Below, in pieces: positions 24,492-33,784 of a stretch of 64,000 bases of DNA. A program made the translations under genes and the position numbers. The notes below the pieces were generated by a model. That model was not told where the DNA came from. It ran no database searches and worked only from the letters and a program-made list of their open reading frames with translations. The stretch spans positions 806,001-870,000 of the forward strand of contig NZ_JAQFWW010000002.1 of assembly GCF_027706145.1 (NCBI RefSeq). Direction: 5' to 3'. The DNA comes from Bacillus changyiensis (GTDB lineage Bacteria; Bacillota; Bacilli; Bacillales; Bacillaceae). Position 1 is the stretch's first letter, and each line of letters opens with the position of its first letter.

Positions 24492-26657
24492 TTATACTAA
24501 AACCTCCTCTTCTGCATCTCCCTGAAGTTTGTATAAACTAAAATACAAACCCTCTAACTTCATCAGTTCTGCATGATTCCCTTTTTCAACAATTTCTCCA
24601 TTATTCATCACATAAATTACATCAGAATCCATAACTGTTGATAATCTATGGGCAATAACCACCCGAGTACACCCCAAGTTTTTAAGATATGTTGAAATAT
24701 TAGATTCATTAATCATATCTAGTGAACTAGTAGCTTCATCAAGTACTATAATTTTAGGTTTATTAAGAAGAGCTTTTGCCAAAACAATTCGTTGTCGCTG
24801 ACCTCCCGACAGATTTAGCCCCATTTCGGAAACAACCGTATGATATTTCATGGGCATTGCCTGGATTTCGTTATCAATATTTGCTATTTTTGCAACTTCT
24901 ATAACCTCTTCTTCATTCACATCTTCATTATTCATCGTCATGTTTTCATAGATAGATTTATTTAATAATGTAATGTCTTGTGGTACAATACCAATTTGAC
25001 TATTTAATGTTTGTTTATCCAATTGATAAATTGAAATACCATCATAAAAAACTTCTCCACTGGTTGGTTTATATAAACCTACTAATAACTTACTTAACGT
25101 ACTTTTTCCTGATCCAGATGGACCTACTATTGCCACCTTTTGTCCAGCCTGCACGCAAAAATTAATATTCTTCACAACTGGTTTCGTATTACTAGTGTAA
25201 GAAAAACTGACATTTCTCATTTCTAAATTTCCTTCAAGTATATGCTCGATAGGATTTTCTGGGACATGTTCAAGCTGCTGCTCCCAAATGTCTTGAACTC
25301 TTTCTAAATACTGTGTTGTTAATAAATATTGGGTGTACACCCCAAACAACGATGTGCTTAGTCCAAAAAAAGTCGTTGATAGCGTCTGAAAAGCAACAAC
25401 TTCACCTAGAGATAGTTTATGATTAATAAATAGATACACTCCAATAATTAAAATAACAAGCGGACCTACAGTTTGAAAAGTCCCGTTCACAGAATTAATT
25501 ATATTTTGAATGATAGATCTGCTCTTATATTTAAGTAGAACCTTTTCAAAGACTTGATTCCACGTATCATATATTTTATTCTCAATTCCAGACATTTTTA
25601 TTGAAGCTATAGAGTACAAAGTTTCAATTTGAATAGATTGTGATTTTGTTTGATGAATAATTTCATTATTAATAGAAACCGCTAAAAGATTTCTAGTTAA
25701 TACCATAAAAATCATATTTGCCATAAATATTCCAACTGCAACCATTGTAAGGCTAGCAGAACTATTCATCATGTAAAAGAGAATAAAAATTAGCGCCCCA
25801 AAATCAATACACCCTCCAATTATTTGCGAAGTCAATAGTTCCCTTACACCGTTTAAGCTCCCTAATCTGTACATTAAGTCACCAGATGTCCTAACTTCAA
25901 AAAATTTGAAAGGTATTTTTAATAAATGGGAAAATGTTTTAGCGACAAGGTCTTTACTAGTTGCCACATTTAAATAAATATAACTAATCCCTCTAGCCAT
26001 TAAAATCGAAAAATACACCAAAGATATCATAATTATTAACCAAAAATAATCATATATTGTATTGGTGTTTTGAAATATTTTTGTGTTATCTATAATACTT
26101 CTAGTGAATATGGGTATTTGCAACATAATTAAGTAACTAATAATAGAAAACATTGTTGCCAAAAAGATTTGCTTCTTCTTTTGGGTTAAGATTTGAAAAA
26201 CAAACTTCCAAGGACTTTTTCTTTTTTTCTTTTGTGGTGTAAATTCTTCTGTTGGACATGCTGTTAAAATAAAGTGACTAAAGCTTTCTGCAAATTCGTC
26301 AACCGTGATTTTTTGGAAACCTCTTGCTGGATCTACTATATATACATAAGTCTTTTTTATTTTTTCAATAATAATAAAATGATCATTATTCCAATGGGCA
26401 ATTACAGGCATGTTTATCTTTGGCAATTGATCTACCGTTACTTTATACATTTTTGATTCAAAGCTCTTATCTGTTAATATTTTTTGCAATTGTCTCATGG
26501 ACAAACCGTCTCTGCCAATCTCTTGTACTTCTCTTAGATCTAAAAGGGTTTCATTGCTTTTATAATAGTTTAATATCATAGCGCAGCAACATAGTCCACA
26601 CTCTGTTTGAACCATTTGACTTACATAAGGAACCCGTCTTTTTGTTCGAATTTTCAT
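24492..26657 (-). CDS. lanT: Lantibiotic transporter/leader peptidase LanT (C39 peptidase-ABC)
   Basis: LanT removes the leader at the double-glycine-type site and exports the core peptides. The 721-aa protein has an N-terminal C39 cysteine peptidase (Cys in QTECGLCCCAMILNYY about residue 19, His in HWNNDHFIIIEK about 94, Asp in VDPARG about 110), a six-helix ABC exporter membrane domain (about 160-440) and an ATPase with GPSGSGKST, LSGGQRQRI and IIVLDEATSSLD. It follows lanM2 by 12 bases. Only one peptidase is encoded in the cluster, so it must process both precursors unless a host protease helps. Confidence 0.95.
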   Translation of the reverse strand: MKIRTKRRVPYVSQMVQTECGLCCCAMILNYYKSNETLLDLREVQEIGRDGLSMRQLQKILTDKSFESKMYKVTVDQLPKINMPVIAHWNNDHFIIIEKIKKTYVYIVDPARGFQKITVDEFAESFSHFILTACPTEEFTPQKKKRKSPWKFVFQILTQKKKQIFLATMFSIISYLIMLQIPIFTRSIIDNTKIFQNTNTIYDYFWLIIMISLVYFSILMARGISYIYLNVATSKDLVAKTFSHLLKIPFKFFEVRTSGDLMYRLGSLNGVRELLTSQIIGGCIDFGALIFILFYMMNSSASLTMVAVGIFMANMIFMVLTRNLLAVSINNEIIHQTKSQSIQIETLYSIASIKMSGIENKIYDTWNQVFEKVLLKYKSRSIIQNIINSVNGTFQTVGPLVILIIGVYLFINHKLSLGEVVAFQTLSTTFFGLSTSLFGVYTQYLLTTQYLERVQDIWEQQLEHVPENPIEHILEGNLEMRNVSFSYTSNTKPVVKNINFCVQAGQKVAIVGPSGSGKSTLSKLLVGLYKPTSGEVFYDGISIYQLDKQTLNSQIGIVPQDITLLNKSIYENMTMNNEDVNEEEVIEVAKIANIDNEIQAMPMKYHTVVSEMGLNLSGGQRQRIVLAKALLNKPKIIVLDEATSSLDMINESNISTYLKNLGCTRVVIAHRLSTVMDSDVIYVMNNGEIVEKGNHAELMKLEGLYFSLYKLQGDAEEEVLV

Positions 26658-26669
26658 GTTAATGCCCTC

Positions 26670-29591
26670 TCACTTTACCACATTTACATCTAACGATAAT
26701 ACAGATGGTAAATTTAGGTTATTCAATCTTAAAAAAGTATATCCAATACCAGTTAGGCCTACCATGAAGGATAACAAATCAAAAGTATTATTTAATCCGC
26801 ATTTTACAAGATTTTTTTTAATATAGTTTAAACATTTATTGCTTTCATTTACCGCTATATCTAAGTATTTACTTTCATTCAACAATTGGCCCAAAGAAAT
26901 TAAAATATCTATATTCCCATAAATACCATGACACAAACTATGATCATGTTTTTCAGAAAAACCGTCCTTTATTAATTTTTCTACAGCTCGAGAGATATCT
27001 TGTTTTATCAAATTTGAATTTATACCATCGTACTGCAATATAGATGCTCTACTTAAAGCGATTCCAGGGGCTCCATGGCACCAAAATACTGGATCCAACT
27101 GTTTATTCAATCCATTTCTTAAGTCTTCCCAATTATTCTTTTCAGCATTGTAATACTTGTTTTCTACATATATTAATGATTTGGCCAATTCTAAAAATTT
27201 TTTATTGTTTAAACATTTACCAGTTTTCACAAGAGCAAGTTGTATACCTGAATAACCATGAGATAGCCCTGTTAGTTTAATTTCGTTTTTTGTTTTGATC
27301 TGATCATACAAATAACCTCCTGTTTTCCTGCAAATATCAACTATTGCTACATCTTTTTCCTGATCATATATATTTGTCAATAGAACAAGCAAGCCAGATA
27401 ATCCAGATACATAGTCCAAGTTCGAGTTATGCAGATCATATTTATATATCTCTTGAATATAATACTTATATTTATCGTAAGCTTCGCGATGCCCATATAA
27501 TTGATATACTGTATAATAAAGATAAATCAATGACCCGATTCCATTAAATGCAGATAGTACTTTAGGAATCTTCATATTTGATATTTGATCTTCTAAGCCT
27601 TTTAATCCTGCATAAGCTAATTTATAATACTTTTCGCTCCTCGTTTCCTTAGCTAAATGGAATAAAAACAGGATTACTCCTCCGCCTTCATATAACAAAT
27701 GGTTTAAAGCTCCTAATTTTAATTTTTCGTTTTCAATATTTTGAACAAACCATGTACAGTTTGATTGATCCTTATTCCATATTGCATATTTCGCCAAAAC
27801 ATCCCCAATATCCCTTGCATAATCGAGGTTAGTATTACCTTTTTTGAAGTAAGGAATAAGATGATTTATTCTTGGAAAACTTTTATCACCTTTTAACCAA
27901 TTATTTTTTGTTGTGGTAGATAAAGATAACCGAATATAATAAAGTTGGAATTCTAAATCTTTTTTTCCTATTCTTGATAATCTATTTTGCAAAATTTCTT
28001 GTAATGTTTTAGGGAAAAAGTTGTCGACTTTGCCTTGTTGATTACAATTTAAATGATGTGAGTCCATCTTAGTTGTGAAGTATGGAATATCTAATGTCAT
28101 TAAAGCATATATTTCAAAGTATTCCCTTTTCATCTGCTTTTTACTATAAACATTTACTTTTTGATTTTTTATTTTCTCCATCAAATTATATCGGTCTTCA
28201 AAATTTCTTAAATACTTCGGGTGTGTAGATGCTTCTACAAATTTGGCATAGATACTAGTTGGTCTTAAAACTTGCCTTACCACAATATCTTGTTTTTTAA
28301 ATAAATTCATTACGAAATTATTAAATTCCATTTTATTGTCTAATACTAATTGATAACTCTCTTCAAATCCACAAATAATATCCTCTATGTAATTAAAAGG
28401 CTTTACTTTTTGATTTTCAAATTGAACATAATTGGATCCTTCTAAAATATTTCCTGGTTCTTTTTTTAAATAAATTTCATCTGAATAATCATTTAATATG
28501 ACATGCATTTTCCAAAAATCTGACTTTTGCTCATTTGAAGTCGATAGAGCGCTCATATCAAAATCAAATAAACTATTTTTAAAATTAAGTGGAAGAACAG
28601 CAGTACCTAGAACGGATTCATTAATATGACGATATAGCTCTTGAGCCAAACCTCGTGATGTGTTTTCAAAAGATTTATTTTCGATTAATGTTTCAAAATC
28701 GATTATATAGGGATGTTCACCACAGCATATTAAATTTTCAAAGTGGATATCCGTTGTGCCAATTATGTATAAAAACGCCAAGTTGATGCCTAATCTATAA
28801 TAGAACCTTGACACTTCAGTTTCATTGCTACACGGTTTAAACTCTACAAACTTTTGCCATCCATAATCTCCATTATCTATACTAGGAATAGAACGGATTT
28901 TGCAATTTAATTTATTCTTATTATTAATATACTCTATAAGCTGTTGAAATAATAAATCAGTGGAGAGACTATGAGGTTTATACATTATCTTTCCTTCATC
29001 TGTAACTACACAAATAACCTTCTTCCCCTTATTATGTGTATCACCTGAAGTGATGTTAACATCTAACACTTCTTTGAAAACAATTCCAATTTCTTGGGCG
29101 ATAGAAGAAGTATCATCTGATAATCGCTGTAAGCAATCATTGATTAATTGGACTCTATTATATATCATTGTTTCCATTAACCATGTTAAAACTGGATATT
29201 TGTTAAGGAATTGCACAAAAAATTCTTGATTTTCAAAGCTTTCATTAAAATAATTGTATCGTTCATTGGAAGTTTCGCCTTCCAATAAATTCAACATTCT
29301 TTTCTCATTAATTTCATAAATTAAAGTTCTAATACATAAAAAGTGGATATCATCAAGAAAAGAGTTAACATTATGATGAAGTATATTTTCAAAGTTGATC
29401 CTGAATTTTCTTTGAGTTTTAAACTTATTCAAAACATTATTTAATCGATAACTAAATAAATTTAAAAATCTGAGGAAAAACAAATCAAAAGAGTATTTTT
29501 TTTGTATTTCAGAAGGTACAATTTTATTTTTATCATTAAGAGAACTATTCAATTCGTCTATAAAGACTACCTCTTTATTCTGGTGATACAT
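26670..29591 (-). CDS. lanM2: Class II lanthipeptide synthetase LanM2 (adjacent to beta precursor)
   Basis: LanM dehydrates Ser/Thr in the precursor and then adds Cys thiols to form lanthionine rings. The 973-aa protein has the N-terminal DUF4135 dehydratase/kinase-like domain (GDTHNKGKKV about residue 190; IGTTDIHFENLICCGEHPYIIDFETL about 279-304) and a C-terminal LanC-like cyclase with zinc ligands in FWCHGAPG and LCHGIYGN plus GLSHGYSGIQ. ATG after AAGGAGG. It follows lanA2 immediately, so it probably modifies the beta peptide; this is inference from position and from the general rule that two-peptide systems use one LanM per peptide. Confidence 0.94.
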   Translation of the reverse strand: MYHQNKEVVFIDELNSSLNDKNKIVPSEIQKKYSFDLFFLRFLNLFSYRLNNVLNKFKTQRKFRINFENILHHNVNSFLDDIHFLCIRTLIYEINEKRMLNLLEGETSNERYNYFNESFENQEFFVQFLNKYPVLTWLMETMIYNRVQLINDCLQRLSDDTSSIAQEIGIVFKEVLDVNITSGDTHNKGKKVICVVTDEGKIMYKPHSLSTDLLFQQLIEYINNKNKLNCKIRSIPSIDNGDYGWQKFVEFKPCSNETEVSRFYYRLGINLAFLYIIGTTDIHFENLICCGEHPYIIDFETLIENKSFENTSRGLAQELYRHINESVLGTAVLPLNFKNSLFDFDMSALSTSNEQKSDFWKMHVILNDYSDEIYLKKEPGNILEGSNYVQFENQKVKPFNYIEDIICGFEESYQLVLDNKMEFNNFVMNLFKKQDIVVRQVLRPTSIYAKFVEASTHPKYLRNFEDRYNLMEKIKNQKVNVYSKKQMKREYFEIYALMTLDIPYFTTKMDSHHLNCNQQGKVDNFFPKTLQEILQNRLSRIGKKDLEFQLYYIRLSLSTTTKNNWLKGDKSFPRINHLIPYFKKGNTNLDYARDIGDVLAKYAIWNKDQSNCTWFVQNIENEKLKLGALNHLLYEGGGVILFLFHLAKETRSEKYYKLAYAGLKGLEDQISNMKIPKVLSAFNGIGSLIYLYYTVYQLYGHREAYDKYKYYIQEIYKYDLHNSNLDYVSGLSGLLVLLTNIYDQEKDVAIVDICRKTGGYLYDQIKTKNEIKLTGLSHGYSGIQLALVKTGKCLNNKKFLELAKSLIYVENKYYNAEKNNWEDLRNGLNKQLDPVFWCHGAPGIALSRASILQYDGINSNLIKQDISRAVEKLIKDGFSEKHDHSLCHGIYGNIDILISLGQLLNESKYLDIAVNESNKCLNYIKKNLVKCGLNNTFDLLSFMVGLTGIGYTFLRLNNLNLPSVLSLDVNVVK

Positions 29592-29610
29592 TACAATTCC
29601 TCCTTCTACA

Positions 29611-29639
29611 AATTAGGTAGGGATTATCCCTACCTAATT
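29611..29639. promoter_or_regulatory. Perfect hairpin between lanA2 and lanM2
   Basis: AATTAGGTAGGG and CCCTACCTAATT form a 12-bp stem with a 5-base loop. On the coding (minus) strand no T-run follows and the lanM2 ribosome site begins a few bases later, so it is more likely a processing, stabilising or attenuating hairpin than a full terminator. A further small hairpin, GGAGTT with AACTCC, lies at 29641-29657. Confidence 0.7.
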
Positions 29640-29670
29640 GGGAGTTTTTAGAACTCCTAACTCTGTTATA

Positions 29671-29850
29671 CTAGCAAGATTTTGTGCAAGCTGATGTAGG
29701 GCATGGTGTAGCATTCATCGTTAATCCAGTGATTCCAATAATAACGGTTGCTACTGGGGTCCATCCACCAGATACATCCTCATTACCTGCTAATGCCTCA
29801 AGCTCACTTTCTTCAATCATGCCTGACAATCTTTCTAGTTCTTTTTGCAT
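29671..29850 (-). CDS. lanA2: Two-peptide lantibiotic precursor, beta component (LanA2)
   Basis: A 59-aa precursor. The acidic leader starts MQKELERLSGMIEESELEAL and ends EDVSGG (residues 24-29), a double-glycine cleavage site. The 30-residue core begins WTPVATVIIG and ends in CPTSACTKSC, the CPTxxCTxxC tail typical of beta peptides such as haloduracin, lichenicidin and plantaricin W. The core has three Cys (precursor residues 50, 55, 59) and many Thr. The N-terminal Cys of the first ring in those relatives is Val here (PVATV against PCATV). AGAGAGGAG ribosome site. It lies between the two lanM genes. Confidence 0.93.
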   Translation of the reverse strand: MQKELERLSGMIEESELEALAGNEDVSGGWTPVATVIIGITGLTMNATPCPTSACTKSC

Positions 29851-29925
29851 TTTTTCATTCTCCTCTCTAAAAAATATTATTTATATATAAAGACCAAATG
29901 GCCAATATATATCATTACAAAACAA

Positions 29926-32900
29926 TTACTTCAACCATAAAAACTCCGATACTATTTCTGGAGCATAATGTCGAAGCATAGAGTAACCAAAACCAGTAAT
30001 ACCAATCATCAGGCCAACTGACCATGTACATTTTAGATTTTTTTTGTTCCACTCTTTAGACAGTACATTATCAAATAAATCCTGATAGGTTTGAATGGTT
30101 TTATTTTTTAAATCCACTTGCCCTGTAATTTCAGAAGCATAGTTTAGAATAGCTAAGTTACCTAAATCACCATGACAATATGTTGGATTATTTCCTATTC
30201 CATTTAAACATGTGGAAGAAATTCCAATATTGATCTCTTGATCAATTCTAGAATCTGAAAAACCGTGTTCCTTCAATATAAGTTTACTTAATAAAATACC
30301 TGGCGCACCATGGCACCAACCATTACTAAATTTATTCTTTTTAGCAGTGCTATACCAATTCTTTTCTTTATTCGAATATAGTGATCTTTCAAATTTCAAA
30401 GCCTTTTCAATACTACTCAAAATGCGATAATCATTGGTCATTGTATAAAGTTTATATAAATAAGCTATGATCCCAGAATTTCCATGCGAGAATCCCGAAT
30501 ATGCTGTAGAAGACCTAGATGGCCAATAAGACATCCCATTGTCATTTGTGACAGAATTAATTAGTTTGTTGCTGCATGCAAATGCCCCGTTAATGGCTGC
30601 CTCTTGTAATTCTTTATCATTTGTTCGTACTAATGATTCAAATACTCCTAGGGCTCCCGCAGCTCCACCAATAACATCATGAACAGTGTCTTTTCTAATG
30701 TTGCTCAGTATACAATCGATATTGGCGGTTATAAAATTTGTACTATTATAGTCATCATACAGTTCCGATAATTTGTTTAGTGTATAGAAGATACCACTTA
30801 ACCCAGTAAATGCTCCTACGGAATGAGCTAGTTTTTTATCCATTGTATTGATAATAGTTCTAGGCATCTCCATCGCTTGAAAAGCAATTTGTTTAAAATC
30901 ATCTCGATTTAATATTTTCCCTAAATAACCCAAAAATAGTGCGATTCCAGAATTTCCATTATATAAATCAAACCCAAGGACATCAGGTTTCCAGATGTTC
31001 TCTTCAAACCCTTGTAGACTTGTACTAATCCAAAAAGCATCTGATCTGTTAGAATCGTTAATACCTTGAATGCTGTTTTCTACAATAAATTCTCCTATCA
31101 TCTCAGCAGATTTGATCCATTTTTCCGGTGTTAAACGATTAAAATTTGAAGCGAATTTTAAGTTTGTAATATCTGGGTTCCACATTCTTTTATTTAAATA
31201 GGACATTTCAATATACTCTATCTGTCGCTCTAAATCAGATTGTGATAAGCTAGATATTTTATCCTTTACTGATTGCATGGGGGATTTTTCTAAAAGATTA
31301 TCTTGGATTTGATTTTTTGAATTGATAATTTTTTTATCATTAATATTTGTCATAAAGTAAGGAATTTCGTTATCATATAAATCATCAAACTCTGAGTCAA
31401 TTAACCAAGTCTGATCTTCTGTCATCTTTAAGGCAGTTCTATGTAAAATTAATTTTCTATTGTAACTCTGTCTTAAAAAATCAGGATGAGAAGCAATTTT
31501 TAAGAGTTGACCATAAAATATAGTCGATTTAACAATAAGTCTATTTTTCTTGCCAGAAAAAATTTGTTCTATCTTGTTTAAGAAAATATTTTTATTTTTT
31601 AATATCCATGAATACATTGTTTTAAAGCCAAATTTCAATTCTTCAATAAAGTTTGCAGAATCAACAATTGAACCGTTAAGAATCGGATTATTCGATTTTG
31701 GGGTAATACCACTATTTTTTCTGATGACTCTGATAGTATCGGAGTCAATATTCTCGATAAATAAGGATTTAATGGGAATTACCTGTTCCTCGCTTACACT
31801 TAATCCACCTAAATCAAATCCAATGGAATTTTCTTCTTTTAAATCTGTTAACATTGTTGGAAGTAACCCAATTGAATTGACAGAGTTATTAGTAATTTTT
31901 CTTGCTTTAACATACCCGCTATTTAGCTCTTTTTTTTCCGATACAATATTAGCGTGGAAAATAGACTCCATATCTATTAGCATGGGGTATTCTCCTTGTG
32001 CTATTAAATTTTCATAATGAAAATCTACCGAATTTAGTACGTATAATAAACATAAATAATTCCCTGCTCGATTGTAAAAACGTTTAATTTCACTTTCATT
32101 GCTGCATTCTTTATTTTCAATGAATTCCATCCAGCCACAATAATCTGTTGAATGGATACGAGCTTTTTTAAAGTCTAATACATTAGATATATTTTTATAC
32201 TTAATCCACTTTAATAATGAATTAAACCCTTCTTCTAAGTCTAAATTTCTTGGTTTATAAACAATTCTCACGCCATTAGAAAAGTGTATAATGGATACTG
32301 TCTTTCCTTGTTTATGTGTATCACCTGCACCCATTTCTATTTTTGAAATTCTTCCAAGATTTAATCCATTATTTAGTTTGGCTTCTAAAGTCGATAATTG
32401 TTTTTCTGTATTTCTGATTACTTCTTTAGTAAAATTCAAGTAATTATCAATGGACAATCTTAGAATATGAATTAATACATTATATTCTTCATATAAATTT
32501 GAAAGAAAAGCTGGATCTCTTAATAACACATTTGAAAAATATGAAATTCTTTCTTTCGAATTTTCCCCCAAAAGCTTCCCTTCTATTTTTGCTGCATTTA
32601 CTTCCAAAACTAGCATCCTATATGACATTTCAAATAATTGGTCTAATAATTGTTTTAAAGTGTAATCCACAAAAATATCTACATTTTCGATTATTTTAAA
32701 CTCTTGAATTTCTTTAAAAAAAGAATCAGCTTTTTTATTGATTAAAGGCAAAAAGAAATAATAGAAAGGAATGTAGTTTTTCAATTCGACAGTTTTTTTT
32801 CTCGTATAGTTGCTTAAAGTTCCATTTATTAACTCATTGATTCTTGTGGTTCCAACTTTCTGTCGCTCATATTGATTTATTGTTTTCTTCAAAATTTTCT

Positions 32901-33033
32901 CTTTTTCTAACTTTCCTACTTTTCTCAATAAATGATCCAACTCTATTTCGTTGTCGACTTCAGGAAAAAGTTTTAGCCAATAATTAACAATATCCTCTTT
33001 AGTAATTGACATGATATCACTTGTGACCCCCAA
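29926..33033 (-). CDS. lanM1: Class II lanthipeptide synthetase LanM1 (adjacent to alpha precursor)
   Basis: A 1035-aa bifunctional LanM. The dehydratase domain has GDTHKQGKTVSIIHF (about residue 235) and VDFHYENLIAQGEYPMLIDME (about 333-353); the cyclase domain has the zinc ligands in NGWCHGAPGI and TYCHGDLGN and a GFSHGNSGI motif. TTG start with GGGAGGGG seven bases upstream. It differs strongly from LanM2, so the pair is ancient rather than a recent duplication. It follows lanA1, and probably makes the alpha peptide. Acts in the cytoplasm at the membrane, with LanT in the usual model. Confidence 0.94.
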   Translation of the reverse strand: MGVTSDIMSITKEDIVNYWLKLFPEVDNEIELDHLLRKVGKLEKEKILKKTINQYERQKVGTTRINELINGTLSNYTRKKTVELKNYIPFYYFFLPLINKKADSFFKEIQEFKIIENVDIFVDYTLKQLLDQLFEMSYRMLVLEVNAAKIEGKLLGENSKERISYFSNVLLRDPAFLSNLYEEYNVLIHILRLSIDNYLNFTKEVIRNTEKQLSTLEAKLNNGLNLGRISKIEMGAGDTHKQGKTVSIIHFSNGVRIVYKPRNLDLEEGFNSLLKWIKYKNISNVLDFKKARIHSTDYCGWMEFIENKECSNESEIKRFYNRAGNYLCLLYVLNSVDFHYENLIAQGEYPMLIDMESIFHANIVSEKKELNSGYVKARKITNNSVNSIGLLPTMLTDLKEENSIGFDLGGLSVSEEQVIPIKSLFIENIDSDTIRVIRKNSGITPKSNNPILNGSIVDSANFIEELKFGFKTMYSWILKNKNIFLNKIEQIFSGKKNRLIVKSTIFYGQLLKIASHPDFLRQSYNRKLILHRTALKMTEDQTWLIDSEFDDLYDNEIPYFMTNINDKKIINSKNQIQDNLLEKSPMQSVKDKISSLSQSDLERQIEYIEMSYLNKRMWNPDITNLKFASNFNRLTPEKWIKSAEMIGEFIVENSIQGINDSNRSDAFWISTSLQGFEENIWKPDVLGFDLYNGNSGIALFLGYLGKILNRDDFKQIAFQAMEMPRTIINTMDKKLAHSVGAFTGLSGIFYTLNKLSELYDDYNSTNFITANIDCILSNIRKDTVHDVIGGAAGALGVFESLVRTNDKELQEAAINGAFACSNKLINSVTNDNGMSYWPSRSSTAYSGFSHGNSGIIAYLYKLYTMTNDYRILSSIEKALKFERSLYSNKEKNWYSTAKKNKFSNGWCHGAPGILLSKLILKEHGFSDSRIDQEINIGISSTCLNGIGNNPTYCHGDLGNLAILNYASEITGQVDLKNKTIQTYQDLFDNVLSKEWNKKNLKCTWSVGLMIGITGFGYSMLRHYAPEIVSEFLWLK

Positions 33034-33168
33034 TTAATTCCCCTCCCTTTCTATTATTTTTTAGATTTTTAGTTCAAAATTAATTATTTTTTAATACCTT
33101 TTTCTATTGCAGCTATGTAAAATCATCCACTCAGATACAGATTGATTGCTTAATAATCTTTACTACAT

Positions 33169-33200
33169 GACACAGGAAACTTCCTTGAGTGACCTGTGCC
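33169..33200. promoter_or_regulatory. Hairpin between lanA1 and lanM1, possible attenuator
   Basis: On the coding strand GGCACAGG pairs with CCTGTGTC (one G-U) around a 16-base loop. There is no T-run behind it. It sits 26 bases after the lanA1 stop, where many lantibiotic operons have a leaky stop that keeps precursor mRNA in excess. Confidence 0.55.
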
Positions 33201-33225
33201 ATGTTTAAAAAAAATTAAACAATTA

Positions 33226-33450
33226 CTACTTCCTACAATTATTTTGACATTCTACTGTTCCAGTACAAACTTGCCCTTTATCACCAATCATTATGCTCGC
33301 TGCTAAACATGACAATGTTGTTAATAATGTGCCCCAACTAATTGCTCCAACAACATCTTGTTCCCTAATTTCTTCAAACACATCTCCAGCAGGATTTACA
33401 TTATTTGTGTTTTCTTTATTTCTTAAGATTGGATCTTTTATAAACCCCAC
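33226..33450 (-). CDS. lanA1: Two-peptide lantibiotic precursor, alpha component (LanA1)
   Basis: A 74-aa precursor with a GTG start 8 bases after AAAGGAGG; the open frame continues further upstream but without a ribosome site. The leader includes NPAGDVFEEIREQDVVGA, like the HPAGN...E-rich leader of lichenicidin alpha, so cleavage is expected after GA (residue 36), giving a 38-residue core that starts ISWGTLLTTLSC. The core has four Cys spaced 14, 6 and 4 residues and ends GDKGQVCTGTVECQNNCRK; CTxTxEC is the conserved lipid II-binding ring of mersacidin-like alpha peptides. First gene of the lan operon. Confidence 0.94.
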   Translation of the reverse strand: MGFIKDPILRNKENTNNVNPAGDVFEEIREQDVVGAISWGTLLTTLSCLAASIMIGDKGQVCTGTVECQNNCRK

Positions 33451-33558
33451 GACGCTCACCTCCTTTACTTCAAATTTTTCTTTTTTGAAATATCTAGGTG
33501 AATAATTTAAGTTTATCACTATTTCAAATATATTACATAGATCGATATTTCTATTCAT

Positions 33559-33784
33559 TCGCCAGTATTCGACAAGTTTTTCTGTGTACTTTGTACTTAA
33601 CAGTAATTTTTACCCAGATCAATACTCTTATGTATGATTCCCAATACACCTGAGTTTTCAGGCTGGAAAACAGAGTCCGGATCATGAATTAAAATGTGTC
33701 TAGATTAACTAAAAAGAATAAAATACTTTGTAAATGTTATAAAAAAGAAAACAATTAAAAATTTGAACTACGAACTTTGTATTT
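33559..33784. promoter_or_regulatory. Presumed lan operon promoter region
   Basis: The lan promoter should lie here on the minus strand. The best candidate is TTGATC and TAAGTA with a 17-base spacer (about 33592-33620), which is weak in the -10. No clear operator or terminator for the upstream MerR gene is seen. Confidence 0.3.

Noticed and set aside
29684-29890. A 68-codon plus-strand frame over the lanA2 region
   Set aside because: It is the reverse-strand shadow of the beta precursor and has no ribosome site or hydrophobic leader pattern of its own.
33451-33558. N-terminal extension of the alpha precursor to the ATG at 33558
   Set aside because: No ribosome site before that ATG, while AAAGGAGG precedes the GTG at 33450, and known alpha leaders match from there.
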